This document shows, piece by piece, positions 7,096-15,729 of a DNA stretch of 16,050 nt; the stretch's first letter is position 1, and the number at the start of each line of letters is the position of its first letter. The position numbers were made by a program, and so were the translations under genes. Origin of the DNA: Gammaproteobacteria bacterium (GTDB lineage Bacteria; Pseudomonadota; Gammaproteobacteria; Steroidobacterales; Steroidobacteraceae); assembly GCA_009923475.1 (NCBI GenBank), contig RFTM01000005.1:1-16050 (forward strand). The letters are read 5' to 3'. The notes below the pieces were generated by a model. It did not search any database, was not told where the DNA came from, and saw only the letters and a program-made list of their open reading frames with translations.

Positions 7096-9252
7096 TCAGA
7101 CCTTGACCACGCCCTGCCGCGCGATCGGCAGCGCGCGCAGGCGCTTGCCGGTGGCGGCGAAGATCGCGTTGGCGAGCGCGGGGCCGACCACCGCGGTGCC
7201 GGGTTCGCCCATGCCGCCCGGCGCCTCGGTGCTGTCGAGCAGCACCACGTCGATGTGCGGCGACTCGTGCAGGCGCAGCAGGCGGTAACGGTCGAAGTTC
7301 TTCTCCTGCACCTGGCCGCCCTTGAGGGTGATCTCGCCCCACAGCGCGGCGGTGAGGCCGAACAGGATGCTGCCCTCGACCTGCTGGTCGACGATGTTCG
7401 GGTTGACCATGCGGCCGCAGTCGACCGCGCAGGTGATGCGGTGGACCTTGAGCGCGCCGCCCGTGACGGACACCTCGACGACCTGCGCCATGTAGGTGCC
7501 GTAGCCCTCCATCAGCGCGATGCCTTGGTGGTGGCCGGCCGGCGCCTTGCCCCAGCCGGCCTTCTGCGCCGCGGCGTCGAGCACGCGCTTGAAGCGCGGC
7601 TGCTTGTCGAGCAGCGCGGCGCGGAACGCGTAGGGATCCTTGCCGGCCGCATGCGCGAGCTCGTCCATGAAGCTCTCGGCGACGAAGCAGTTGAGCGAGT
7701 GGCTGACCGAGCGCCAGTAGCCGACGTCGATGCCGACCTCTTCGCGGTTGTAGTCGACCGCGACGTTCGGCACGTCGTAGGGATAGTTGGCCGCCGCTTC
7801 GACGGCGAAGGGGTCGACCGCGTTCTCGACCACCGCGGGGAACATGCGCGCGGTGATGGAGGGACTGGTGAGGTGCAGCTGCCAGGCGACGAGCTTGCCG
7901 CCGGCGTCGAAGCCGCCCGCGACCTCGTCGTGGGCCGGCGGCCGGTAGGTGTCGTGGGTGGTGTCGTCCTCGCGGCTCCAGATGAGCTTCACGGGCTTGC
8001 CGACGGCCTTCGAGGCCTCGACCGCGGCGGGGATGTAATCGACCTCGAGCCGTCGGCCGAAGCCGCCGCCGAGCAGCGTGGTGTGGATGCGCACCTGCTC
8101 GGGCTTGAACCCGAGCAGGGTCGCCACCGCGCCCTGCGCGATGGTCTGGGTCTGCGTGTTGACGTGGATGTCGGCGCCGTCGGCGCGCACGTCGGCGGTG
8201 CAGTTCTGCGGCTCGAGCGTGGCGTGCGCGAGCAGCGGCAGTTCGTAGGTGGCGCGCACCACCTTGGCGGCGCCCTTGAGCGCCGCGGCGGCGTCGCCGT
8301 CGCTGCGCACCGGCTTGCCCGGGCGCGCCGCGGCCGCGCGCAGCTTGGCGCGGATGGCGGCGTTGTCGAGCGCGGCGTTCGGGCCCGCGTCCCAGCGGAT
8401 GGCGACGGCGGCGAGCGCCTTCTTGGCCTGCCACCAATGGTCGGCGACCACCACGACGCCGCTCGCCGTCGCGAGCACCTTGCGTACGCCCGGCATCGCC
8501 TCGGCGGCCTTGGCGTCGAAGGAGACGAGCTTGCCGCCGAGCGCCGGCGGCTGGGCGAGCGCGGCGTGCAGCATGCCCGGCAGCTTGACGTCGATGCCGT
8601 ACACGGCGCTGCCGTCGACCTTGGAGGCGGTGTCGAGGCGCGGCTGCGGCTTGCCGACCGTGGTGAAATCTTTGGGGTCCTTGAGCGCGACCTTGTCGGG
8701 GACGGGCAGCTTGGCGGCGGCCTCGGCGAGCTGGCCGTAGGTCAGCCGCTCGCTGCCGTGCAGCACCGCGCCGTCCTCGACCTTGAGCGCGGCCTCCTTG
8801 ACGCCCCAGTGCGCGGCGGCCGCCTGCACGAGCATGGTGCGCGCCTGCGCGCCGGCCTTGCGCAGTTTCTCCCAGGCGTCGCGCACGCTGGTGCTGCCGC
8901 CGGTGATCTGCGCGCCGAGCAGCGCGTTGAGGTAAGCGGCGCCGACCGGCGCGGACTCGACCTGGATGCGCGAGGGCGCGATGCCGAGCTCCTCGGCGAT
9001 CAGCTGGGTGAGCGCGGTGTAGACGCCCTGCCCCATCTCGGAGCGGTCGACGAGCACGGTGATGCGGTCGTCGCCGCCGATGCGCAGCCAGGCCACGGGC
9101 TGGCCGCCGGCGCCGCCGAGCGCGGCGGGCTTGGCGCAGCCGCCGAGGGTGATGCCGAGCACGAGGCCGCCGCCGGCGAGCGCGGAGGCCTTCAGGAAGT
9201 CGCGGCGCGTGGTGGCGGGCAGGGCGTCGGCGATGTCGGGTCGCGGGTCCAT
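7096..9252 (-). CDS. iorB: Molybdopterin-binding large subunit of an isoquinoline 1-oxidoreductase-type hydroxylase
   Basis: This 718-aa xanthine-oxidase-family subunit holds the molybdenum cofactor and hydroxylates a substrate, commonly an N-heterocycle or an aldehyde, with oxygen from water. The N-terminus is a Tat signal (TTRRDFLKASALAGGGLVLG, residues 14-33) followed by LGGC at 36-39, which fits a lipobox, so export to the periplasm and perhaps lipid anchoring are likely. GGGFGRR, a family cofactor-binding motif, lies in the middle, and the C-terminal GGMGEPG (about 679-685) contains the catalytic-type glutamate near 683. The length suits the IorB group, which works with only a [2Fe-2S] partner and no FAD subunit. 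The ATG at 9252 is preceded by GGAGGG and lies 4 bp after the small-subunit stop. The substrate cannot be read from sequence; the gene symbol refers to the family. Confidence 0.92.
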   Translation of the reverse strand: MDPRPDIADALPATTRRDFLKASALAGGGLVLGITLGGCAKPAALGGAGGQPVAWLRIGGDDRITVLVDRSEMGQGVYTALTQLIAEELGIAPSRIQVESAPVGAAYLNALLGAQITGGSTSVRDAWEKLRKAGAQARTMLVQAAAAHWGVKEAALKVEDGAVLHGSERLTYGQLAEAAAKLPVPDKVALKDPKDFTTVGKPQPRLDTASKVDGSAVYGIDVKLPGMLHAALAQPPALGGKLVSFDAKAAEAMPGVRKVLATASGVVVVADHWWQAKKALAAVAIRWDAGPNAALDNAAIRAKLRAAAARPGKPVRSDGDAAAALKGAAKVVRATYELPLLAHATLEPQNCTADVRADGADIHVNTQTQTIAQGAVATLLGFKPEQVRIHTTLLGGGFGRRLEVDYIPAAVEASKAVGKPVKLIWSREDDTTHDTYRPPAHDEVAGGFDAGGKLVAWQLHLTSPSITARMFPAVVENAVDPFAVEAAANYPYDVPNVAVDYNREEVGIDVGYWRSVSHSLNCFVAESFMDELAHAAGKDPYAFRAALLDKQPRFKRVLDAAAQKAGWGKAPAGHHQGIALMEGYGTYMAQVVEVSVTGGALKVHRITCAVDCGRMVNPNIVDQQVEGSILFGLTAALWGEITLKGGQVQEKNFDRYRLLRLHESPHIDVVLLDSTEAPGGMGEPGTAVVGPALANAIFAATGKRLRALPIARQGVVKV

Positions 9253-9256
9253 GGCT

Positions 9257-9754
9257 TCAGCCCTCCTTCGTGGCCGGCGCGGCGGCGGGCGCGGCCTTGG
9301 CGCGCAGCAGGTCGGCGGCGCGGTGCACGGCCTTGCGGATGCGCGAGTAGGTGCCGCAGCGGCAGATGTTGCCGGCGAGCGCGTCGTCGATGTCCGCGTC
9401 GGTCGGTTGCGGGTTCTTGGCCAGCAGCGCGCTGGCGGACATGATCTGGCCGGACTGGCAGTAGCCGCACTGCGGCACGTCGAGCTCCATCCAGGCCTGC
9501 TGCACGGCGTGCGAGCGGTCGGGCGAGAGGCCTTCGATGGTGGTGACGGCGGCGCTGCCCACCGAGGACAGCGGCACCACGCAGGAACGCACCGGCTGGC
9601 CGTCGACATGCACGGTGCAGGCGCCGCACAGCGCCTGTCCGCAGCCGAACTTGGTGCCGGTCAGGCCGAGGTGGTCGCGCAACACCCACAGCAGGGGGGT
9701 GTCGGGGGCGGCGTCGGTCTCGAGCGGCTTACCGTTGACGTCGATCGTGGTCAT
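9257..9754 (-). CDS. iorA: [2Fe-2S] small subunit of the isoquinoline 1-oxidoreductase-type hydroxylase
   Basis: The 165-aa protein carries two [2Fe-2S] clusters and passes electrons from the molybdenum site to an acceptor. The plant-ferredoxin-type cysteines are 38, 43, 46 (CGQALCGAC) and 58. The second, all-helical domain has cysteines 96, 99, 131 and 133 (CGYCQSGQ and CRCGT). All eight ligands are present. There is no Tat signal, so it is probably folded and carried out together with the large subunit. The ATG at 9754 is preferred over the one five codons upstream because GGGGAG precedes it by 7 bases and MTTIDVNGK is the usual family start. An Ala-rich tail follows residue 150. It is the first gene of a four-gene operon. 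No cytochrome or FAD gene is nearby to act as electron acceptor. Confidence 0.94.
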   Translation of the reverse strand: MTTIDVNGKPLETDAAPDTPLLWVLRDHLGLTGTKFGCGQALCGACTVHVDGQPVRSCVVPLSSVGSAAVTTIEGLSPDRSHAVQQAWMELDVPQCGYCQSGQIMSASALLAKNPQPTDADIDDALAGNICRCGTYSRIRKAVHRAADLLRAKAAPAAAPATKEG

Positions 9755-9757
9755 GTC

Positions 9758-9791
9758 TCGGCTCCCCACAGCAGGCGTGGACGGGAGCCGA
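9758..9791. promoter_or_regulatory. 9-bp perfect inverted repeat over the iorA ribosome-binding site
   Basis: TCGGCTCCC (9758-9766) is repeated in inverted form as GGGAGCCGA (9783-9791), with a 16-base loop. On the minus-strand transcript the second arm contains the GGGGAG ribosome-binding sequence of iorA and ends 3 bases before its ATG. It could be a hairpin that hides the ribosome-binding site, a dyad operator, or a weak terminator for an upstream transcript; no T-run follows it. Confidence 0.5.
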
Positions 9792-9794
9792 TAC

Positions 9795-10096
9795 TTAGCG
9801 CCGAAAGACGCCGGTTTTCAAGGGCTGCGAGAGCCGGCCGAGGGCGAACGTGACTCCCTCTGAAAGCGCGATTTTCCGAGTACGCGGCCACTCGCCGCGC
9901 AGCACCAACGCGAGCACCGATTGCGGCGACAGGTCGATGCTCATGTCCCGGTTCTCAAGGCGGGTGAATTGCAGCGCCGGGAGATCCGCTGCGGCGACTC
10001 CTCCGCGTCGGTTGCGATGGCGGGCCCGAGCCCGACAAGGCCGAGGCACGCGGCGACCCGCGCGACCCGTCCCAACGTCCGAAGCGTGGGCGTCAT
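9795..10096 (-). pseudogene. Possible frameshifted gene for a small exported protein
   Basis: This fills most of the 367-bp gap between the iorA start and mnmG. From ATG at 10096 one frame gives a typical signal peptide ([20 protein letters not shown] followed by [13 protein letters not shown]). It soon runs into codons of poor protein character and stops at the TGA at about 9943. A second frame, one base off, then reads as a plausible soluble protein ([20 protein letters not shown] and onward) to TAA at 9795-9797. Both pieces favour G or C in third positions. Joining them near 9990-10000 with a -1 shift would give about 100 residues. This may be a decayed gene, a sequencing error or, less likely, programmed frameshifting. 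A short independent 49-aa frame starting at 9944 is the other option. No clear ribosome-binding site precedes 10096. I recognise no family. Confidence 0.35.
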
Positions 10097-10109
10097 GGGG
10101 GGCGGAGTC

Positions 10110-10115
10110 TACAAT
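10110..10115 (+). promoter_or_regulatory. Probable -10 box of mnmG
   Basis: TACAAT matches the sigma-70 -10 consensus at five of six positions and stands out in GC-rich DNA. It ends 6 bases before the mnmG ATG, so the expected transcription start falls at or within a base or two of the A of that codon. The -35 region (around 10087-10092) is weak. Confidence 0.6.
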
Positions 10116-10121
10116 AGAGAC

Positions 10122-11981
10122 ATGAACGGCAGCAGGTGCGGAGAGACACCTTTCGAGGTCATCGTGGTGGGTGGCGGTCATGCCGGCACCGAGGCCGCGT
10201 TGGCGGCTGCCCGCATGGGCCGTCGCACCCTGTTGCTGACCCAGAGCATCGAGACCCTGGGGCAGATGAGCTGCAACCCCGCCTTCGGGGGCATCGGCAA
10301 GGGGCACCTGGTCCGCGAGATCGACGCGCTCGGCGGGGCGATGGCGCGGGCCGTCGACCGGGCCGGCATCCAGTTCCGCACCCTCAACGCGAGCAAGGGT
10401 CCGGCAGTGCGCGCCACCCGCGCCCAGGCCGACCGCCGCCTCTACCGGCAGGCCATCCGCAGCGTGCTCGAGAACCAGCCCGGCCTGTCGCTCTTCCAGC
10501 AGGAGGTCGCGGACCTCCGGGTGGAAGGCGGGCGGGTCACGGGGGTGGTGACGGTCAGCGGCATCGTGTTCGAGGCCCCCGCCGTGGTGCTCACCGTCGG
10601 CACCTTCCTCGGGGGTCGGATGCATGTCGGTCTCGACCAGCATGCCGGGGGTCGCGCGGGCGATCCGCCGTCCAATCGGCTGGCCGCCCGGCTGCGCGAA
10701 TTGCCGCTGCGGGTGGGCCGTCTCAAGACCGGTACGCCGCCCCGTATCGACGGCCGCAGCATCGATTTTTCGGTGATGGCGCCGCAGTACTCGGATGAGC
10801 CGCGGCCGGTGTTTTCGTTCCTAGGGCGAGCCGAAGAGCATCCAAAGCAGGTTCCTTGTTTCATCACTGCGACAAATGAGCAGACCCATGCCCTGATCCG
10901 GGCAGGCAGCGACCGCTCGCCGATGTACACCGGCAAGATCGAGGGCGTGGGCCCGCGCTACTGCCCGTCGGTCGAGGACAAGGTCCAGCGTTTCGCCGAC
11001 AAGACCTCCCACCAGATCTTCGTCGAGCCCGAGGGTCTCGACACCCACGAGGTGTATCCGAACGGCATCTCGACCAGCCTGCCCTACGACGTGCAGGTGG
11101 CGTTCGTGCGCAGCATCCGCGGCTTCGAGCAGGCGCACATCACCCGCCCGGGCTATGCCATCGAGTACGACTACTTCGACCCCCGCGACCTGCACCCGAC
11201 CCTCGAGACCCGCGCCATCGGCGGGCTCTACTTCGCCGGCCAGATCAACGGCACGACGGGCTACGAGGAGGCGGGTGCCCAGGGCCTGATCGCCGGGCTC
11301 AACGCCGCCCGCCAAGTGCGCGACGAGACCCCCTGGGTGCCGACCCGCAGCGAGGGCTACCTCGGGGTGTTGGTCGACGACCTCGTCACCCGCGGGGTCA
11401 CCGAGCCCTACCGCATGTTCACCAGCCGCGCCGAGCACCGCCTGCTGCTGCGCGAGGACAACGCCGACCTGCGCCTCACCGAGCGGGGACGCGAACTCGG
11501 CTTGGTGGACGACGAGCGCTGGACCTTCTTCTGCCGCAAGCGGGATGCCGCCGAGGCCGAGGTCGCGCGGCTCGGCCGGTTGCGGGTGCAGGGGGTCAGC
11601 GCCTTCGACCTGCTGCGCCGGCCGGAGGTCGACTACGACGAGCTCGCCGGCCTGACCGGTGCCCCGTCGCCGCTCGCCGAGCTCGCCGCCCTCGATGACC
11701 GCCTGCCTGCGGCGGTGCGCCTGCAGGTCGAAGTGCGCGCCAAGTACGCCGGCTACATCGAGCGCCAGCAGGACGAGATCGAGCGCCAGCGCCACCACGA
11801 ATCCCTGCCGCTGCCCGGCGACCTCGATTACGCTGCCGTCACCGGGCTGTCGACCGAGGTGCGTCAGCGGCTCGCCGCCGCCCGCCCCGGCACCCTCGGC
11901 CAAGCCTCGCGCCTGCCGGGCGTCACCCCGGCCGCCGTGTCTGTCCTGCTCATCCACCTGAAGCGCCGGGCCACCGGCTGA
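10122..11981 (+). CDS. mnmG: MnmG, FAD-dependent tRNA uridine 5-carboxymethylaminomethyl modification enzyme
   Basis: MnmG (GidA) forms a complex with MnmE and modifies U34 of certain tRNAs using FAD, a methylene donor from tetrahydrofolate, and glycine or ammonia. The 619-aa product is full length. It opens with the FAD-binding GGGHAGTE at 17-24, continues with [20 protein letters not shown], and has the [10 protein letters not shown] and [13 protein letters not shown] motifs, the latter around 275-290. [18 protein letters not shown], another family signature, follows. The C-terminal helical domain ends LKRRATG. The ATG at 10122 is the only start giving the family N-terminus. No ribosome-binding site precedes it and a TACAAT box lies immediately upstream, so translation may be leaderless. 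A stretch near 10812-10885 uses unusually AT-ending codons. The next gene is not rsmG, which often follows mnmG. Confidence 0.98.
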   Translation: MNGSRCGETPFEVIVVGGGHAGTEAALAAARMGRRTLLLTQSIETLGQMSCNPAFGGIGKGHLVREIDALGGAMARAVDRAGIQFRTLNASKGPAVRATRAQADRRLYRQAIRSVLENQPGLSLFQQEVADLRVEGGRVTGVVTVSGIVFEAPAVVLTVGTFLGGRMHVGLDQHAGGRAGDPPSNRLAARLRELPLRVGRLKTGTPPRIDGRSIDFSVMAPQYSDEPRPVFSFLGRAEEHPKQVPCFITATNEQTHALIRAGSDRSPMYTGKIEGVGPRYCPSVEDKVQRFADKTSHQIFVEPEGLDTHEVYPNGISTSLPYDVQVAFVRSIRGFEQAHITRPGYAIEYDYFDPRDLHPTLETRAIGGLYFAGQINGTTGYEEAGAQGLIAGLNAARQVRDETPWVPTRSEGYLGVLVDDLVTRGVTEPYRMFTSRAEHRLLLREDNADLRLTERGRELGLVDDERWTFFCRKRDAAEAEVARLGRLRVQGVSAFDLLRRPEVDYDELAGLTGAPSPLAELAALDDRLPAAVRLQVEVRAKYAGYIERQQDEIERQRHHESLPLPGDLDYAAVTGLSTEVRQRLAAARPGTLGQASRLPGVTPAAVSVLLIHLKRRATG

Positions 11982-11989
11982 GAGACCCC

Positions 11990-12997
11990 ATGACCCAGAT
12001 GCCTGCCTCGACCACCCGCGTCCTCCTCGCCCGTCGCCCGACCGGCGCGCCCGTGCCAGAGGATTTCCGCATCGTCGAGGAGCCCCTCGCGCCGCTCGCC
12101 GACGGCCAGCTGCGGGTGCGCGGCCAGTGGCTGTCGCTCGATCCTTATATGCGTGGCCGCATGAGCGACGCGAAGTCTTATGTCAAACCCGTCGAGATCG
12201 GCGGCGTGATGTGCGGCGAGGTGGCGGGCGAGGTCATCGAGTCGCGCCACTCCGGTTTCGCGGTCGGCGACCTGGTCGGTGGCGACATGGGCTGGCAGAC
12301 CGTCGCCACCAGCGACGGCAAGGGCCTGCGCAAGCTGATGCCGGGCGTGCCGCCCGAGAAGCAGCTGTCGGTCTGCGGCATGCCGGGCGTCACCGCCTGG
12401 TGCGGCCTGTTGCTCATCGGCGAACCGAAGCCCGGCGAGACCGTCGTCGTCTCGGGCGCGGCCGGTGCGGTCGGCAGCGTCGTCGGCCAGATCGCCAAGC
12501 TCAAAGGTTGCCGCGCGGTCGGCATCGCCGGCGGCGCCGACAAGTGCCGTCACGTGGTCGAGGACCTGGGCTTCGACGCCTGCATCGACTACAAGGCCGG
12601 CCGCCTGCGCGAGGACCTCAAGGCCGCCACGCCCGACGGCATCGATGTCTACTTCGACAACGTCGGCGGCGAGATCCTCGACACCGTGCTCGCGCGCATG
12701 AACCCGTTCTCGCGCCTGCCGGTCTGCGGCCTCATCTCGCAGTACAACGCCACCGAAGCCTACGGCCTGCGCAACTTCCGCAGCGTGCTCGTCAACCGCA
12801 TCAAGGTGCAGGGCTTCATCGTGTTCGACTTCGCCTCGCGCTACCCGGAGGCCGTCAAGGAGCTCGCCGGCTGGTGGGCCGCCGGCAAGCTCAAGCACTT
12901 CGAGACGGTCGCGGAGGGCATCCAGGCCGCGCCCGCCGCGTTCATCGGCATGCTGCGCGGCGCCAACACCGGCAAGCAGCTCGTGAAACTATCCTGA
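11990..12997 (+). CDS. NADP-dependent oxidoreductase, CurA / prostaglandin-leukotriene reductase type
   Basis: The 335-aa protein is a zinc-free medium-chain dehydrogenase/reductase that reduces the double bond of enones or similar alpha,beta-unsaturated carbonyls with NADPH. Family marks are [13 protein letters not shown] near 45-57, the nucleotide-binding [18 protein letters not shown] near 155-172, and [16 protein letters not shown] near 222-237. ISQYN and VQGFIVFDF follow, as in CurA and leukotriene B4 dehydrogenase homologues. There are no zinc-binding cysteine clusters and no signal peptide, so it is cytoplasmic. The ATG at 11990 lies only 8 bp after the mnmG stop, so the two genes are probably co-transcribed; the ribosome-binding sequence (GAGAG) is weak and overlaps the mnmG stop. 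A general detoxification or enone reductase role is likely, but the natural substrate is unknown. Confidence 0.92.
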   Translation: MTQMPASTTRVLLARRPTGAPVPEDFRIVEEPLAPLADGQLRVRGQWLSLDPYMRGRMSDAKSYVKPVEIGGVMCGEVAGEVIESRHSGFAVGDLVGGDMGWQTVATSDGKGLRKLMPGVPPEKQLSVCGMPGVTAWCGLLLIGEPKPGETVVVSGAAGAVGSVVGQIAKLKGCRAVGIAGGADKCRHVVEDLGFDACIDYKAGRLREDLKAATPDGIDVYFDNVGGEILDTVLARMNPFSRLPVCGLISQYNATEAYGLRNFRSVLVNRIKVQGFIVFDFASRYPEAVKELAGWWAAGKLKHFETVAEGIQAAPAAFIGMLRGANTGKQLVKLS

Positions 12998-13030
12998 CGT
13001 CTCTTTGTCGAAGTACCGGTTTTCCTTGCC

Positions 13031-13037
13031 AAGGGGG
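13031..13037 (+). promoter_or_regulatory. Ribosome-binding site that sets the qmcA start
   Basis: AAGGGGG is 6 bases before ATG 13044. It supports that start over the in-frame TTG at 13005, which would add 13 residues before the membrane helix and lies only 7 bp after the previous stop. Confidence 0.75.
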
Positions 13038-13043
13038 TGTGAG

Positions 13044-13972
<929 letters not shown>

Positions 13973-13976
<4 letters not shown>

Positions 13977-14419
13977 TCGCCCTGCTCACCTCCTTGCACT
14001 GGTGGCAGTGGCTGGTGTTCGCGGTCGCGCTGGCCGCGCTCGAGACGCTCATCCCCGGTGCCGTCATGATCTGGTTCGCGGCCTCCGCCGCGCTCATCGG
14101 CCTGCTGTTGGTGGTCATCCCGATGCCCTGGCAGTGGCAGTGGGTGCTGTGGGCCGTGCTCGGCCTCGCCGCGATGTTCTGGTACCGCGGCTACAAGCGC
14201 ACCCGGCCGGACTACAGCGAGCAGCCCACGCTCAACCAGCGCGGCCTGCAGTATGTCGGCCAGTCGTTCGAGCTCGTCGAGCCCATCGAGAACGGCAGCG
14301 GCAAGGTGCGCATCGGCGATGGCGTCTGGAAGGTGAGCGGCCCCGCGCTCGCGGCGGGCACCGTGGTGCGCGTCACCGGCGCCGACGGCGCGGTGCTGGC
14401 GGTGCAGAAGGCGGAGTAG
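13973..14419 (+). CDS. NfeD-family membrane protein, partner of the stomatin-like protein
   Basis: The 148-aa product is a short NfeD (NfeD1b type) without the long ClpP-like protease domain. Residues 1-70 hold a Trp-rich first segment ([20 protein letters not shown]) and two further hydrophobic helices. Residues about 85-148 form the soluble OB-fold domain, with [28 protein letters not shown] typical of the family in its central portion. The OB domain is thought to contact the SPFH partner. Translation is coupled to the upstream gene through the 4-base overlap, and no separate promoter is needed. The gene is convergent with hipA, with 47 bp between the stops. Confidence 0.9.
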
Positions 14420-14466
14420 GGCGGGGGCGCCACGAGGCGGCGCGCCGCATCATCGACATCCCGGCC

Positions 14467-15729
14467 CTACCGGACCAGATCACACGCCGCCCTGAGGTCC
14501 GCGTGCTCGAATGCCGACGCCATGCGTGTCAGCTCCGGTTTTGACAGTCCGAACCGTGCGCCCTCCTCCCTCCACGTGGCGACGGCCGCCCCTACAGACG
14601 CCGCGATGTCGCGCGCCCGCCCGTCATCCAACCCGAAATACGCCGCGACCGTCATGGCCAGGTCGAGCGACGCGGTGCCGTCGTCCTCGTTGATGGCGGT
14701 GGTCAGGATCCGCGGCTTGATGTCCACCGGGACCGGGTTCAGGTCGTATGCGGGAGACAGCCGCCACCCGGTCGCATCCGGATACAGGAAGCCGTGGTTC
14801 CTCAAATGGTCATCCGTGTTCGAGATCAGGATGTTGAAGACCATGCGACGCCACAGCGCCTGGATGTCCGCCTTCGGCGCGGCGCCGTGCTGCCGCAGCG
14901 CATCGGCTATCTCCATGTAGCTGCGCGTCTGGTTGTCCCGCGCATCCAGCATGCTCATCGATGACAGGAAGGGGACACGGCGACCGTCTCCCCGATCAAA
15001 ACGCCGCACGATGAGGACGGGTCTTCCACCCACCGCCTCGATACGCGCATCCGCGACAGCGATGCCTGCCTTCCTTGCCAGTGACAAGGCCACCATTTCC
15101 CAAGCGACGGTGTTGTACTCATCGTCACGATGCGGGAACTTGGCGATGGCCAGATGGCCGTCGTGGTCGCGCACCGAGGCCTTCGGTCGCGCACCTCCCA
15201 GCGATGAACCCGGCGCGAGGAGCAGACGGAGGTCCTCTTCGGTATCGTCGTCGTCAGCGACGCGCTCGGCCGCGGAGAGAAGCCGCGGAAGCTCGGCGAA
15301 GGGCGGTGTGCGCTTTGCATCAGGCTCGCGCAGGAACGGGCCGCCCTCGTGTTCCGCGAAACGCAGTGCGCCCTGCCGCGCCTCGTCATCGACGAGCAGC
15401 AGGTAGTCGATCTCCTGCAACGTGCGCGGGGTCTGCTGCGCGTGCTCCGCGCGGCGCCGTTCCATGCGACGCATGAGCACGCGGCCCCATCGATCGGGCG
15501 CGGAATCCCCGATGGCACCGAACATCGGGAGGTCGGCCGCGGTGTGGAAGGGTCCGGGACCGAGCTTGAGCGCAGGTTCCAGGGAGAAGCGTGCCGGGTT
15601 TTCGAGCCAGGCCGCGTCGTACTCGAATGTGGCGGTTTCGCGGCCTTTGCGCGAGCGGCTCCACAGGCGTCCCGTCAGGTGCGGCACGCCGTCGAGATCC
15701 ACATAGACGAGGATCTCGCGATCCATCAT
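14467..15729 (-). CDS. hipA: HipA-type serine/threonine kinase toxin
   Basis: HipA toxins phosphorylate glutamyl-tRNA synthetase or another target and slow growth until held in check by HipB. The 420-aa product has the HipA N-terminal subdomain (about 5-125), including GAIGDSAPDRWGR at 71-83. The glycine-rich nucleotide loop GSSLGGARPKA lies at 174-184 and carries the serines used for autophosphorylation in the family. The catalytic loop is NTDDHLRNHG at 304-313, with Asp307 as probable base, and the metal-binding DLNP is at 329-332. All key residues are present, so it should be active. The ATG at 15729 overlaps the hipB stop (ATGA), placing antitoxin first as usual; a second ATG follows directly. 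Codon use looks less GC-biased than in the mnmG-nfeD block, which suggests separate acquisition. The target here is not known. Confidence 0.93.
   Translation of the reverse strand: MMDREILVYVDLDGVPHLTGRLWSRSRKGRETATFEYDAAWLENPARFSLEPALKLGPGPFHTAADLPMFGAIGDSAPDRWGRVLMRRMERRRAEHAQQTPRTLQEIDYLLLVDDEARQGALRFAEHEGGPFLREPDAKRTPPFAELPRLLSAAERVADDDDTEEDLRLLLAPGSSLGGARPKASVRDHDGHLAIAKFPHRDDEYNTVAWEMVALSLARKAGIAVADARIEAVGGRPVLIVRRFDRGDGRRVPFLSSMSMLDARDNQTRSYMEIADALRQHGAAPKADIQALWRRMVFNILISNTDDHLRNHGFLYPDATGWRLSPAYDLNPVPVDIKPRILTTAINEDDGTASLDLAMTVAAYFGLDDGRARDIAASVGAAVATWREEGARFGLSKPELTRMASAFEHADLRAACDLVR

Noticed and set aside
7255..9444. A 729-codon plus-strand open frame
   Set aside because: It lies fully opposite the well-supported molybdopterin subunit and has only shadow composition.
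9787..9794. GTATCGGC on the minus strand, shared with the mnmE end
   Set aside because: An 8-base match is expected by chance about once per window of this size; flanking bases do not match, so it is not taken as the missing att copy.
14437..14448. Perfect 12-bp palindrome GCGGCGCGCCGC between nfeD and hipA
   Set aside because: It is made only of G and C in GC-rich DNA, has no loop and no T-run, and is not convincing as a terminator.
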